From NCBI GenBank assembly GCA_023229795.1, contig JALNYP010000029.1, positions 1 through 46,106 on the forward strand: 46,106 nt of DNA. Reading direction: 5' to 3'. This DNA is from Syntrophobacterales bacterium (lineage in GTDB: Bacteria > Desulfobacterota > Desulfobaccia > Desulfobaccales > 0-14-0-80-60-11). Below the pieces are notes generated by a model. That model did no database searches and had not been told where the DNA came from. It was given only the letters and a program-made list of their open reading frames with translations. Of the stretch, positions 1 through 8,770 are shown one piece after another; positions within the stretch are counted from its first letter, which is position 1, and every line of letters begins with the position of its first letter. Made by a program: the position numbers and the translations under genes.

Positions 1-822
1 GGCCGGGAGCTTGAGGAGCTGCCGGGCGAACCCGCCGATAATCAGCAGGGGGTTCTTGATTTCATGGGCGATATGCGTCACCGTGTTGCCCACCGCGGCC
101 AGGCGTTCCGATTGCAGCACCCGCTCCTCCATCTCCTTGTATTCGGTAATGTCCCGAATCACGCCGGTGAAGTAGAGGTTGCTCCGAATCTCGGCCACGG
201 AAAAGGAAATGCTCATAGGAAATTCGGTCCCGTCCCGGCGCATGGCGTTGAGGCGCACGTGCTTGCCGATCATCCGGGCCTCCCGGGTGGCCACGTAGCG
301 CCGCACGTAGCTCCGGTGTTCTTCGCGATACGGCGGCGGAATAATGATTTTTAGGTCCTGGCCCAGGGCCTCCTTCCGGGTATAACCGAACATCACCTCG
401 GCCCCGTGATTGTAGCCGACGATCACATGTTCCTCATTGATGGTGACAATGGCGTCCGTGGCGCTGTTGATAATGCCGGTGTTGATTTCCTGCTTCTGAT
501 GCAACTCCTGGAGCTGGCAGACCAGCCCTTCCAGGAAATGCGCCAGGGGGCCGGTAATCAGATTGGCCGCCGCCTCCGGGGAACAATCAGGCCGCCCCCC
601 GGTCAGGAACTGGCCGTCCAGGACCAGATCGAAGGCCTCCGGGTGCAACTCCGGCAGCGGGGTTACCTGAATACCGGCCTGCGCCTCGGGCCTGGAGCCG
701 AACAATACGATGTCCACCGGCGCGTAGCCTTCCAGGGAAAACGGCAGCACCACGGGGCGGCAGGGGAATTCCTGCCCGTTTAAGACAATGGCGATGCGGA
801 TAGCTTTGGGAGTGGCGCTCAT
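1..822 (-). CDS. PAS-domain sensor histidine kinase, 5' part (continues beyond window)
   Basis: Reading leftwards from an ATG at 822, the frame is open to the window edge (274 codons seen). It starts MSATPKAIRIAIVLNG. Residues 1 to about 100 form an unrecognised N-terminal region, followed by a PAS domain (DAIVTINEEHVIVGYNHG through FTGVIRDITEY) and the start of a HisKA domain with the phosphoacceptor box AHEIKNPL. The ATPase domain lies outside the window. It is a close copy of the downstream-numbered kinase (824-2236): same domain order and about 90% identical DNA in places. Only one base separates the neighbour's TGA from this ATG, so the two are surely co-translated. The PAS carries a His in a FixL-like EEHRSYVRRY context, but the position matching FixL's distal Arg is Val. 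Heme binding is possible but unproven. No response regulator is seen. Confidence 0.93.
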   Translation of the reverse strand, partial: MSATPKAIRIAIVLNGQEFPCRPVVLPFSLEGYAPVDIVLFGSRPEAQAGIQVTPLPELHPEAFDLVLDGQFLTGGRPDCSPEAAANLITGPLAHFLEGLVCQLQELHQKQEINTGIINSATDAIVTINEEHVIVGYNHGAEVMFGYTRKEALGQDLKIIIPPPYREEHRSYVRRYVATREARMIGKHVRLNAMRRDGTEFPMSISFSVAEIRSNLYFTGVIRDITEYKEMEERVLQSERLAAVGNTVTHIAHEIKNPLLIIGGFARQLLKLPA

Positions 823-823
823 C

Positions 824-2236
824 TCACGAAACCCCCTCAGGGGCAGACATCGGCCCGGCCTCTTGGGAAGCTTCCTCCAGAGGCAGTTGCATGGTAAAGG
901 TGGCCCCCCGCCCCGGAGGGCTGTCCGCGAAAATGCAGCCGCCATGCTCTTCCATGATACTCTGGCAGATGGCCAGCCCCAGGCCGGTCCCCTTTTCCTT
1001 GGTAGTGAAATAAGGCCGGAAAATATTCGCCGACGCCTCGGGGGACAGGCCCGCGCCGGTGTCGGTAACGCTGATTTCCACCTTATCGCCCTTTACCTGG
1101 CTGCTTATGGTGATCTCCCCGCCCCCGGGCATGGCCTCCAGGGCATTTTTAAACAGATTGACCAGGACCTGGTGCACCTGCCGGGGATCAAAGGTCACGG
1201 ACGGCAGCGCCGCAGCCTCCACCTGCCGCACCTGGATATTATGCTCTTTAAAGGTATCCTGGAACAGTTCCAGAGCACCCTGAATCACCCCGGCGATCTG
1301 TCCCGGGCGCTTCTGAGCCGGCGGCCGCCGGACAAAATCCCGCATCTCGGCTATCAGGTTTTCCAGGGAACTCACTTCTTCGGCAATGATGGACAGTTTC
1401 TGGCGAGCCCCGTCATCCAACCCCGGGGACTTGATGAGCTGCCGGGCGAACCCCCCGATGATGAGCAGCGGATTTTTGATTTCATGGGCGATATGGGCCA
1501 CCGTGTTGCCCACCGCGGCAAGGCGTTCCGTTTGCAGCACCCGCTCTTCCATCGCCACGTATTCGGTAATGTCCCGCATGATCGCGGTAAAATACAGGTT
1601 GCCGCGGATTTCGGCCACGGAAAAAGAGATGCTCAGGGGAAATTCGGTCCCGTCCCGGCGCCGGGCATTGAGCCGCCGCTGCCGGCCCAGCACGTGGGCT
1701 TCCCGGGTGGCCACGTACCGCTTCACAAAACCCCCGTGCAGTTCGGTGAACGGCGGCGGCACGATGAGTTTCAGATCCTGCCCCAGGGCTTCCCGCCGGG
1801 TGTACCCGAACATCTGCTCAGCCCCGTGGTTGTAACCGATAATCACGTGGTCTTCATTGATGGTGACCAGGCCGTCCGTGGCGCTCATGATGATGCCGGC
1901 ATTGATCTCCTGCTTCTGGCGCAATTCCTGGAGCTGGCACACCAGCCCTTGCAGGAAGTCGGCGGCGGGACCGCTCAGGAGATTGGGCGCCTGCTCCGGC
2001 GCCAAATCGGGGAGTCCCCCAGCCATGAACCGGCCGTCCAGGACCAGGTCGAAGCCCTCCGGATGCAACTCCGGCAAGAGGCTCGCCGCCGGCCCGGCCT
2101 CGGACTGGGCGCCGAACAAGACGATGTCCACCGGCGGGTGGCCTTCCAGCGAAAACGGCAAGCCCACCGGCTGACAGTTGAATTCCCGGCCGTCGAAGAC
2201 AATGGCGATGCGGATGGGGTGGGGAGCGGTGGTCAT
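824..2236 (-). CDS. PAS-domain sensor histidine kinase, complete tandem copy
   Basis: A 470-residue cytoplasmic two-component sensor kinase with no membrane segments. Residues 1-100 are an unrecognised domain, about 115-227 a PAS domain, about 235-300 HisKA with phosphoacceptor His251 (AHEIKNPL), and about 340-455 a HATPase with N-box (LVNLFKNALEAM), G1 (DTGAGLS) and G2 (GTGLGLAICQS). The PAS has His167 in ELHGGFVKRY and Arg187 twenty residues later. These match in spacing the proximal heme His200 and distal Arg220 of Bradyrhizobium FixL, so oxygen or redox sensing is a reasonable guess. Many non-heme PAS domains share this His, however. An in-frame ATG exists at 2320, but 2236 is preferred because it aligns exactly with the start of the neighbouring copy (1-822). 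The target regulator is unknown. Confidence 0.95.
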   Translation of the reverse strand: MTTAPHPIRIAIVFDGREFNCQPVGLPFSLEGHPPVDIVLFGAQSEAGPAASLLPELHPEGFDLVLDGRFMAGGLPDLAPEQAPNLLSGPAADFLQGLVCQLQELRQKQEINAGIIMSATDGLVTINEDHVIIGYNHGAEQMFGYTRREALGQDLKLIVPPPFTELHGGFVKRYVATREAHVLGRQRRLNARRRDGTEFPLSISFSVAEIRGNLYFTAIMRDITEYVAMEERVLQTERLAAVGNTVAHIAHEIKNPLLIIGGFARQLIKSPGLDDGARQKLSIIAEEVSSLENLIAEMRDFVRRPPAQKRPGQIAGVIQGALELFQDTFKEHNIQVRQVEAAALPSVTFDPRQVHQVLVNLFKNALEAMPGGGEITISSQVKGDKVEISVTDTGAGLSPEASANIFRPYFTTKEKGTGLGLAICQSIMEEHGGCIFADSPPGRGATFTMQLPLEEASQEAGPMSAPEGVS

Positions 2237-2399
2237 GCGGTCAGCAGCCAGCCCTGAGATTAGCGGTGAGCTATCAAAAGCACTTGGGTTATAAAAGGGC
2301 GCCATAACCTGCGCCCTCACCTGTTTCCATCCAAAGGCACGGCCTGCCGTGGCCTGATGCCATTCTTCCGCTTCTAAACTAAGTACTGCCTGCTCCTAC

Positions 2400-3698
2400 T
2401 CAGCCTTCAAACTTTTTGAACACCAGGGCCGCGTTGGTGCCGCCGAATCCGAAGGAATTGGACAGGACGTAGCGGATATCGGCAGGCCGGGCCTCGTCCT
2501 TGACGAAATCCAGGCCGGCGCACTCCGGGTCCACATTGTCCAGGTTAATGGTGGGCGGCACTATGCCGTGCTTGATGGCCAGGGCGGAGAAAATGCCCTC
2601 TACGGCCCCGGCCGCGCCCAGCAAATGGCCGGTCATGGATTTGGTGCCGCTCACCAGCAACTTAGATGCCCCATCTCCGAAAATTTCTCTCAAAGCCTGG
2701 GTTTCGTTGCGATCGCCTACCGGCGTGGCCGTGGCATGGGGGTTGACGTAATCAATGTCTTTAGGGCCGACCTCGGCGTCCTTCATGGCCAATTGAATGC
2801 AGCGCCTGGCCCCCTCTTTATCCGGGTCGGTGATGTGGTGGGCGTCGCCCGTCATCCCGAAGCCGACGATTTCCGCATAGATATCGGCGTTCCGGGCCAG
2901 GGCGTGGTCCAGTTCCTCCAACACCAGGATGCCGGCGCCTTCGGACATGACGAACCCGCAACGCTTCACATCAAAGGGACGGCTGGCGGCCGCGGGATGG
3001 TCATTGTAGCCCAAGGCCAGGGCGCCCATGCGATAAAAAGCCGTTAAGGTCAGGATGGTCACCGCAGCTTCGGTGCCCCCTGCGGCCATGAGGTCCGCTT
3101 CCCCCAGTTGAATGGAACGGTAGGCCAGGCCGATGGCATGGGCCCCCGCGGCGCAGGCCGTGGACAGGGCAATGTTGGGACCCTTGGCCTTAAACCGGAT
3201 GGAGACGTTGCCCGCTGCTAGGTTGGGAATCATCTTGGGCACCAGGAAAGGAGACACCCGCCGTACTCCCTCGGCCAGGAGCTTCTGGACCCCATCTTCC
3301 CAGGAACTGACCCCGCCCATGCCGCTGGCGATAATTACCCCCGCCCGTTCCGGGTCTTCCCCTTCCAGGTTGAGACCCGAGTCCTGCACCGCCTCCATGC
3401 TGGCGGCCAGGGCAAACTGCGTGAAGCGATCGGTGTACTTGATTTGCTTCAAATCTTCCTTGGTAACCACGTCCTTGCGGGCCTGCAAAATCTCTCTTAA
3501 ATCAAAATTCTCTATCACGCCGCCGATAACGGGAAAATCGTCCGGGACGCGGTAACGTTCCATGACTGCGGGATCAAAGCGGCTCAATTTAATGACCCCT
3601 GATTTGCCAGACAGCAGGCTATTCCATACGGTGGGCACATCCAGCCCCATGGACGTCACCATGCCGACGCCCGTGATCACTACCCGCCGCATTCCCAT
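2400..3698 (-). CDS. fabF: 3-oxoacyl-[acyl-carrier-protein] synthase II
   Basis: Beta-ketoacyl-ACP synthase II condenses malonyl-ACP with an acyl-ACP in fatty acid elongation (cytoplasm). About 432 residues, the normal size for FabF. The thiolase-fold Cys-His-His triad is visible: Cys in ALSTACAAGAHAIG, His in NPHATATPVGD and His in KSMTGHLLGAAGAVEG. The C-terminal SNSFGFGGTNAALVF is also typical. The start is placed at 3698 because AGGA lies about 7 bases upstream there; a longer in-frame start exists at 3716 and a shorter one at 3692 (MRRVVITGVGMV). There is an inserted stretch near residues 50-90 (FPVIGGVIENFDL...) slightly longer than in E. coli FabF. No acpP or other fab gene is adjacent, so it appears to be a stand-alone transcription unit. 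Confidence 0.96.
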   Translation of the reverse strand: MGMRRVVITGVGMVTSMGLDVPTVWNSLLSGKSGVIKLSRFDPAVMERYRVPDDFPVIGGVIENFDLREILQARKDVVTKEDLKQIKYTDRFTQFALAASMEAVQDSGLNLEGEDPERAGVIIASGMGGVSSWEDGVQKLLAEGVRRVSPFLVPKMIPNLAAGNVSIRFKAKGPNIALSTACAAGAHAIGLAYRSIQLGEADLMAAGGTEAAVTILTLTAFYRMGALALGYNDHPAAASRPFDVKRCGFVMSEGAGILVLEELDHALARNADIYAEIVGFGMTGDAHHITDPDKEGARRCIQLAMKDAEVGPKDIDYVNPHATATPVGDRNETQALREIFGDGASKLLVSGTKSMTGHLLGAAGAVEGIFSALAIKHGIVPPTINLDNVDPECAGLDFVKDEARPADIRYVLSNSFGFGGTNAALVFKKFEG

Positions 3699-3963
3699 GA
3701 TTTTTCCTAAAGTCATGTATCGAAACCTCTCCCCAGCCTAACGTGAAGTATTAACCAGGCTTGTCTAGATGGGCAATTGTGGCCGGTCCCCGGCGGGGGC
3801 CAAATGCACAATTACGTTAATGATTCATTGCCATTGTAAATTACCCGTGTTACTATTGCAACGGGTTTCCGGCTTGGAGCCAAGGGTATAGACCTGTAGC
3901 TGATTCCAGCGCCAGGCCCAGACCCATTTTTTTTCTCGTATCTATTTTGCCGGCCACCGACGG

Positions 3964-4182
3964 ATGCGTTGCCAGGTTAAGACATATTCTGGGTTCCGGC
4001 TCCATGAACGCCCCCGGCGTTTCACCTGGGGCGAGGTTTGGCTTGAAGTGCATCAGGTCTTAGAACAGTGGATGACCCCGGGTAACCTCCGCTTTAAGGT
4101 GAGGTCTGAGCAGCGCGTCTTTCTTCTTACTTACAACGAGGCCCAGGATGACTGGGAGGCGGAGTTGATCAGGCCCGGATGA
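3964..4182 (+). CDS. small conserved-looking protein (72 aa), weakly DUF6504-like
   Basis: A 72-residue protein with the pattern FTWGEVWLEVHQVLEQW, then FKVRSEQRVFLLTYNEAQ, ending DDWEAELIRPG. This alternation (a W-x-G strand, Val-x-x-Val-Leu-x-x-Trp helix, then strands ending in D-x-W) resembles short DUF6504-type proteins of unknown function. That is recognition from memory, not a search. No good ribosome binding site precedes the ATG, so the start is uncertain. It is flanked by about 250 bases without genes on the left and 140 on the right. Function unknown. Confidence 0.6.
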   Translation: MRCQVKTYSGFRLHERPRRFTWGEVWLEVHQVLEQWMTPGNLRFKVRSEQRVFLLTYNEAQDDWEAELIRPG

Positions 4183-4326
4183 CCCCCCGGGTTGACGGGA
4201 AATTTTTTGGTTTTATTTTTAACCGGCCTTGGGTAAAATTGAATATTTGAGGAAGGCGGCTGTCCATCGGGTTTATCGTTCCTGCGCGCCTTACCTCCAG
4301 TTTATGACCATAAAGAGGATGTCTCT

Positions 4327-4959
4327 ATGAAATGTCAGGTCAATCCACGCTACATGGAAAGACTATATTCCTTCTACTCGCCCTTCTATAAATATGTTTT
4401 CGGGATGCTCCTGGGTCCCGGCCGCCGTAAGGCCTTTAATTATGTGTCCCGGCAGCCCAACCAGAAGGTCCTCGAAATCGGGGTGGGTCCCGGCTCTACT
4501 CTCGAATTTTACCCGCCGAAAACCAAGCTGGTGGGCATCGACATTTCCTCCGCCATGATCCAGATAGCCCGGAAAAAAGCCGTTAATATCAATAGCGGCA
4601 GCCGTTTCGACTTCCACGTCATGGACGCCTCCCGGTTGGATTTTCCCGATAATCATTTTGACATCGTCATGGCCGCCTATGTGATCACCACCGTCCAGGA
4701 CCCCCATAAAGTCTGCCGGGAAATTCACCGGGTGCTCAAGCCCGGGGGCCAGGTCATCGCCATTAACCACACCCGCTCCCAGAACGGCAGCCTCTGGGGC
4801 CGCATCGAGGACGTCATGGCGCCGGTCTTCGTCCGGGTCGGCTTTACCACCGATCTCGACGTCATCCGGGTTATGAAAGACGCGGGCCTGAAGATTCAAA
4901 AAACGGTGCCGTGCAATCTGCTCAATACCGGCCGGATCATCACGGGCACCAAACATTGA
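4327..4959 (+). CDS. class I SAM-dependent methyltransferase, PmtA-like
   Basis: A 210-residue methyltransferase. Motif I is VLEIGVGPGSTLEFYP, the acidic loop is VGIDISSAMIQIARKK, and the post-motif is VMAAYVITTVQDP followed by VLKPGGQVIAINH. The N-terminus (YSFYSPFYKYVFGMLLGPGR) closely follows the pattern of phospholipid N-methyltransferases of the Rhodobacter PmtA type, which methylate phosphatidylethanolamine at the membrane surface. UbiE-like substrates cannot be excluded. GAGG lies about 8 bases before the ATG. It is followed by 146 bases to slyD, which has its own candidate promoter, so it is probably monocistronic. Confidence 0.87.
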   Translation: MKCQVNPRYMERLYSFYSPFYKYVFGMLLGPGRRKAFNYVSRQPNQKVLEIGVGPGSTLEFYPPKTKLVGIDISSAMIQIARKKAVNINSGSRFDFHVMDASRLDFPDNHFDIVMAAYVITTVQDPHKVCREIHRVLKPGGQVIAINHTRSQNGSLWGRIEDVMAPVFVRVGFTTDLDVIRVMKDAGLKIQKTVPCNLLNTGRIITGTKH

Positions 4960-5020
4960 GGCAGGGCCGGAGGCCCCCCGGCCTTCGCTTCAGACCCCTC
5001 GCCTTCCGGTGGCCGGCCCC

Positions 5021-5050
5021 TTGTTATCCGGTCATGGTTCCGCGTATAAT
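5021..5050 (+). promoter_or_regulatory. candidate sigma-70-type promoter for slyD
   Basis: TTGTTA at 5021-5026 and a perfect TATAAT at 5045-5050 with an 18-base spacer, 56 bases before the slyD ATG. The -35 matches only 4 of 6 consensus bases, so this is a plausible but unproven promoter. Confidence 0.4.
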
Positions 5051-5105
5051 GAATCATTAAATGCCATTGCAAGGGGCGGAGTGCTTCCTGCCTCCGGAGA
5101 ACATC

Positions 5106-5609
5106 ATGAAAATCGATAAGAATTCTTTTGTGAGTATTGATTATCTCATCAACCTGGGTGACGACCAGACCTATCCGCCCGATGGGAATCCGGAAGAGAT
5201 CTCTTTCTGCATGGGCTGGGGCGCCATGCCGCCGGGCCTGGAAGAGTCCCTGATCGGCATGGAAGAAAGTGAGGGGAAGACCGTCCACCTCTCTGCCACC
5301 GAGGCCTATGGCGAGTTTGACGAGGAACTGGTCATGGAGGTCCCCCGCTCCGACTTCGGCCCGGACGCAGAATTAAAGCCGGGGCTGGTCTTCGAGACTG
5401 AAAACGAAGACGGCCAAACGGTCTATTTCATCGTCCAGGAAGTTAACCCCGAATCCGTGACCATCGACTTCAACCATCCCCTGGCGGGTAAGGACCTGGA
5501 AGTCTCCTTCACCATCCGCCAGGTGCGGGAGGCCACTCCGGAGGATCTCGAAGAGCATCAAGCCTGTACCTGCGCCGAGTGCCAGGAAGGAGGCTCCCAC
5601 CAGCATTAA
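5106..5609 (+). CDS. slyD: FKBP-type peptidyl-prolyl isomerase, SlyD-like
   Basis: A 167-residue SlyD-type folding helper (cytoplasmic prolyl isomerase/chaperone). It begins MKIDKNSFVSIDYLINLGD, then has a split FKBP domain with the inserted-flap arrangement (GWGAMPPGLEESLIGMEE, ATEAYGEFDEELVMEVPRSDF, FNHPLAGKDLEVSFTI). The C-terminal tail contains ACTCAECQEGGSHQH, a short Cys/His metal-binding end that recalls the nickel-binding tail of E. coli SlyD. The start at 5106 is chosen because GGAGA lies just upstream and the N-terminus fits the family; the frame is open 45 bases further upstream. It is 13 bases from the next gene, so likely co-transcribed with it. Confidence 0.93.
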   Translation: MKIDKNSFVSIDYLINLGDDQTYPPDGNPEEISFCMGWGAMPPGLEESLIGMEESEGKTVHLSATEAYGEFDEELVMEVPRSDFGPDAELKPGLVFETENEDGQTVYFIVQEVNPESVTIDFNHPLAGKDLEVSFTIRQVREATPEDLEEHQACTCAECQEGGSHQH

Positions 5610-5622
5610 TGGAGGATTCCTG

Positions 5623-7302
5623 ATGACCCTGCCCTGGGCTCGGCATTATGACCCGGGAGTGCCTCTCACGGTGGAGCCGGTCACAACCTCCTTGCCCTGG
5701 CTGTTGCTGCAAGCGGCGGAACAATCCCCCCAGGCTCCGGCCCTGGTCTTTTTCGGCCGGAAGATCACCTACGGTGAACTCAATACCTTGACTGCCAGTC
5801 TGGCCAAGGCCTTCAAGGGCCTGGGCCTGACCGCCGGGGACCGCCTGGCTATTTTTCTCCCCAACTGTCCTCAACTGGTGATCGCCTACCATGCCGCCCT
5901 GCGTCTGGGCGCAGTGGTGGTCCTGCTCAATCCCCTCCTCAGCGCTACCGAGCTGGCCCATCAACTGGCCGACTCCGGCGCCCGCCGGCTGGTGCTTCTC
6001 GACCACTTTCTGCCGCGTCTGGAGGAGATTCAGGGCCGGGTCGATCTGACCCACCTCATTATCACCAGCCTGACCGAGGTCCTGCCCTGGCCTCTGAGTT
6101 GGCTCTACCCCTACAAAGCCCGGCGGGACGGCCTGGCCGTGGGCTTTCAACCGGGGCCGGGCCGCTATGCCTGGCCGGAGCTCTTGCAAGCTGCGCCCGA
6201 GCCCATCATCCCTCTGCCGGACCCCCGGGACCTGGCGGTCCTGCAATATACCGGCGGCACCACCGGCGTTCCCAAGGCAGCCATGCTCACCCATGCCAAC
6301 CTCATGGTCAACGTGGCCCAGATCAACGCCTGGCTGCCCCAGGTGCGCTACGGCCAGGAACGGGTCATGGGCCTGCTCCCCTTTTCCCACTCCTTCGGGC
6401 TCACCGCCTGTCTCAACTGGCCCATGTCCCAGGGAGCCTTGATCATCGTCCTACCTCGCTTTGAGATCGGCAACTTCTTAAGGGTCATGAAGAAGCACCG
6501 CCCCACCATGCTGCCCGGCGTCCCTACCCTCTTCGTGGCCCTGATCAACGATTCGCGGCTCCCCAAGCTCGACCTCTCCGCCCTGTGGGCCTGCATCAGC
6601 GGGTCGGCTCCCCTGCCCCTCGAAGTCCGGGACCGCTTCGAGGCCTTGAGCGGCTGCACCATGCTCGAAGGCTACGGCCTGACCGAGGCCGCCCCGATTA
6701 CCCATTTCAATCCGGTCCAGGGGAAAAGACCGGCCGGCAGCATGGGTATGCCCCTGCCCGGTACGCTGGCGAAGATAGTGGACCAGGAGACCGGCATCCG
6801 GGAACTCCCTGCCGGCGAAGTGGGTGAGCTCACCATCCAGGGACCCCAGGTCATGCACGGCTACTGGCGCAACCCCGCAGAGACCGCCCTGGTCCTCAAG
6901 GACGGCTGGCTCCATACCGGCGACCTGGCCCGCCTGGACGAAGACGGCTATTTCTACATCGTCGAGCGCAAAAAGGACTTGATCATAGCCGGCGGGTACA
7001 AGATTTACCCCCGGGAGGTGGAGGAGGTCCTCTATCAGCACCCCGGGATCAAAGAGGCCGTGGCCTTCGGAGTCCCAGACGCCTATCGGGGAGAAACGGT
7101 GAAAGCCGTGATCGTGCCCAAAGACGGGAACGGGCTCACCGCGGCCGACATCGAGGCCCATTGCCGCCGCCTGCTGGCGGTGTACAAGATCCCCAAAATC
7201 ATCGAGTTTCGCTCCGAATTGCCCAAAAGCCTGGTGGGTAAAGTGCTGCGCCGGGTGCTTAAGAAAGAGGGGGCGGCCGCCGACCACGCGGCTGCTCCTT
7301 GA
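5623..7302 (+). CDS. AMP-forming acyl-CoA ligase (long-chain fatty acid type)
   Basis: A 559-residue member of the ANL superfamily that activates a carboxylic acid, probably a fatty acid, to its acyl-CoA through an acyl-adenylate. Visible signatures are the P-loop YTGGTTGVPKAAMLTH (Tyr209 onward), GYGLTEAAP (A5), GWLHTGDLARLDEDGYFYI (A7), ERKKDLIIAGGYKIYPREVE (A8 hinge) and the C-terminal catalytic Lys540 in PKSLVGKVLRR. GGAGG precedes the ATG. It follows slyD by 13 bases and precedes the DUF2062 gene by 9 bases, so an operon slyD-ligase-DUF2062-ksgA is likely. The substrate is inferred from overall FadD-like character only; no other beta-oxidation gene is nearby. Confidence 0.93.
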   Translation: MTLPWARHYDPGVPLTVEPVTTSLPWLLLQAAEQSPQAPALVFFGRKITYGELNTLTASLAKAFKGLGLTAGDRLAIFLPNCPQLVIAYHAALRLGAVVVLLNPLLSATELAHQLADSGARRLVLLDHFLPRLEEIQGRVDLTHLIITSLTEVLPWPLSWLYPYKARRDGLAVGFQPGPGRYAWPELLQAAPEPIIPLPDPRDLAVLQYTGGTTGVPKAAMLTHANLMVNVAQINAWLPQVRYGQERVMGLLPFSHSFGLTACLNWPMSQGALIIVLPRFEIGNFLRVMKKHRPTMLPGVPTLFVALINDSRLPKLDLSALWACISGSAPLPLEVRDRFEALSGCTMLEGYGLTEAAPITHFNPVQGKRPAGSMGMPLPGTLAKIVDQETGIRELPAGEVGELTIQGPQVMHGYWRNPAETALVLKDGWLHTGDLARLDEDGYFYIVERKKDLIIAGGYKIYPREVEEVLYQHPGIKEAVAFGVPDAYRGETVKAVIVPKDGNGLTAADIEAHCRRLLAVYKIPKIIEFRSELPKSLVGKVLRRVLKKEGAAADHAAAP

Positions 7303-7311
7303 GCCGCGGTC

Positions 7312-7818
7312 ATGGCCTGGCCCCGCCTCCTCCGCTACCACTGGCTGAAACTACTCCGCCTCCAGGATGATCCCCGGAAACTGGCCTGGGGCATGGCCCT
7401 GGGAGTCTTTATCGGCATCACTCCCACCATCCCCTTCCATCTGGTGGCCGCCTTGTCCCTGGCCGCTCTCTTTCGGGTCTCTCCCGTTACCGCGATTATC
7501 GGCATCCAGGTGGGCAACCCCTTGACCGTCCCGGCCCTCTATCTGGGTGCCTACAAGGTGGGGCAATTTCTGCTGCATCGCGGCCAGGCGCTGCGCTTTC
7601 CTGACAGCTGTGACTATCAGGCCTGGCTCCAGGTGCTGTGCCTGGGCGGGGCGGCCCTGCAGGTGGGAGGCGTCATTATCGCCATTCCCCCGGCCGTCGC
7701 CTCCTATTTCCTGACCCTGTGGATCATCAACCGCTATCGCCGGCTCAAGGCGCAAAAGGCTCTCCGTGTCCTTCGACTCCCCCAAAATCCTCCTGCAGCA
7801 TCTGGGCCTGAAGCCTAA
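7312..7818 (+). CDS. DUF2062 membrane protein
   Basis: A 168-residue membrane protein with the DUF2062 pattern: a basic N-terminus (YHWLKLLRLQDDPRKLAWG), then MALGVFIGITPTIPFH, then GIQVGNPLTVPALYLGAYKVG, and a final hydrophobic helix near residues 108-138. Two to three membrane segments are seen. The family's function is unknown; members often accompany lipid or glycosyl enzymes. The 3' end overlaps the start of ksgA by 53 bases, indicating coupled expression with that gene. Confidence 0.87.
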   Translation: MAWPRLLRYHWLKLLRLQDDPRKLAWGMALGVFIGITPTIPFHLVAALSLAALFRVSPVTAIIGIQVGNPLTVPALYLGAYKVGQFLLHRGQALRFPDSCDYQAWLQVLCLGGAALQVGGVIIAIPPAVASYFLTLWIINRYRRLKAQKALRVLRLPQNPPAASGPEA

Positions 7819-8635
7819 CCGGAACCTGGGCCAACACTTCCTGCTCCATCTCCACCAGGCCCGGCGCATCGTCGCGGCCCTGGACCTCACCGGCGATGAC
7901 ACCGTGGTGGAGATCGGCGCCGGTCTGGGAGCCCTCACCGTATTTCTGGCCCCAGCCGCCCGCCGGGTGATCGCCCTGGAACGGGACCCCAACCTGGCCC
8001 GGTTTCTGGCCGAAGACCTCTTCCGCGACACCCCTGAGGTCGAAGTCGTCTGCGGAGATGTCCTGGAGTTCGATTTTCGCCGGGCCGCCGGCGAGGCCGG
8101 CCAGCCCCTGGCAATAGTGGGGAATCTACCCTATCAGATCACCAGTCCCCTGTTGTTCACACTGATCCGGGAGATCTCAACCCTCGATCGGGCCGTACTC
8201 ATGATGCAGCAGGAGGTGGGAACCCGGCTCCTGGCCCCCCCGGGCCTCAAAGACTACGGCATTCTCTCGGTCCTGGTCCGGTACCATTTCCGGCTGACCC
8301 GCCTCTTTTCCTTGTCCCCGGGCAATTTTTACCCCCCGCCCCAGGTCGAGTCCGTGGTGCTGCGGCTGTTGCCGGAGGTGCCGGACCCCGCCGCCCTGGA
8401 TGAGGCCGTGCTCCATCAGGTGGTCAAGCTCGCCTTCGGGCATCGCCGCAAGACCATGAACAACACCCTGGTGGCCGGCGCCGAAGCCGTCGGGTTAACC
8501 CCGGCTCAGATGCGCCTGGTGCTAACGGAATTGAACCTCGACCCCCAGCGCCGGGGCGAAACCTTGAGCCTGGCCGAATTTGTGGCACTCAGCAATCGAG
8601 TGGCTATCTTGAAGCAAGGGCGGACCGGCCGCTAA
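7766..8635 (+). CDS. ksgA: 16S rRNA (adenine1518-N6/adenine1519-N6) dimethyltransferase
   Basis: RsmA/KsgA dimethylates two adjacent adenines near the 3' end of 16S rRNA during 30S maturation. 289 residues. The N-terminus has GQHFLLHLHQARRIV, motif I is VVEIGAGLGALTVFLA, the loop is IALERDPNLARFL, and the catalytic NLPY is present in GNLPYQITSPLLF. The C-terminal helical domain has AFGHRRKTMNNTL. The start is a GTG at 7766 inside the end of the DUF2062 gene, with AAGG 6 bases upstream. Confidence 0.96.
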   Translation: MSFDSPKILLQHLGLKPNRNLGQHFLLHLHQARRIVAALDLTGDDTVVEIGAGLGALTVFLAPAARRVIALERDPNLARFLAEDLFRDTPEVEVVCGDVLEFDFRRAAGEAGQPLAIVGNLPYQITSPLLFTLIREISTLDRAVLMMQQEVGTRLLAPPGLKDYGILSVLVRYHFRLTRLFSLSPGNFYPPPQVESVVLRLLPEVPDPAALDEAVLHQVVKLAFGHRRKTMNNTLVAGAEAVGLTPAQMRLVLTELNLDPQRRGETLSLAEFVALSNRVAILKQGRTGR

Positions 8636-8656
8636 CCACAGGCGTCTCGCGGTAGT

Positions 8657-8675
8657 CACGGGCGGCTCGCCCGTG
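8657..8675. repeat. short REP-like palindrome
   Basis: CACGGGCG, GCT, CGCCCGTG: a perfect 8-bp stem with a 3-base loop in the gap after ksgA. A related GGGGCG-rich stretch follows at 8722-8745 and a similar palindrome lies at 9732-9752. It could act as a transcription end or be a dispersed repeat. Confidence 0.6.
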
Positions 8676-8770
8676 GTTCCTCTTCTCGTCGGCTCCAATG
8701 GCGTGCTCTTAAGCACCAGCGTAGGGGCGGGGTCTCCCCGCTCTTAAGGGATATTCAGAGACACCGCACT

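Noticed and set aside
788..2257. A 489-codon plus-strand frame over the second kinase
   Set aside because: Antisense shadow of the PAS histidine kinase, with Arg/Gly/His/Gln-rich composition and no recognisable motif.
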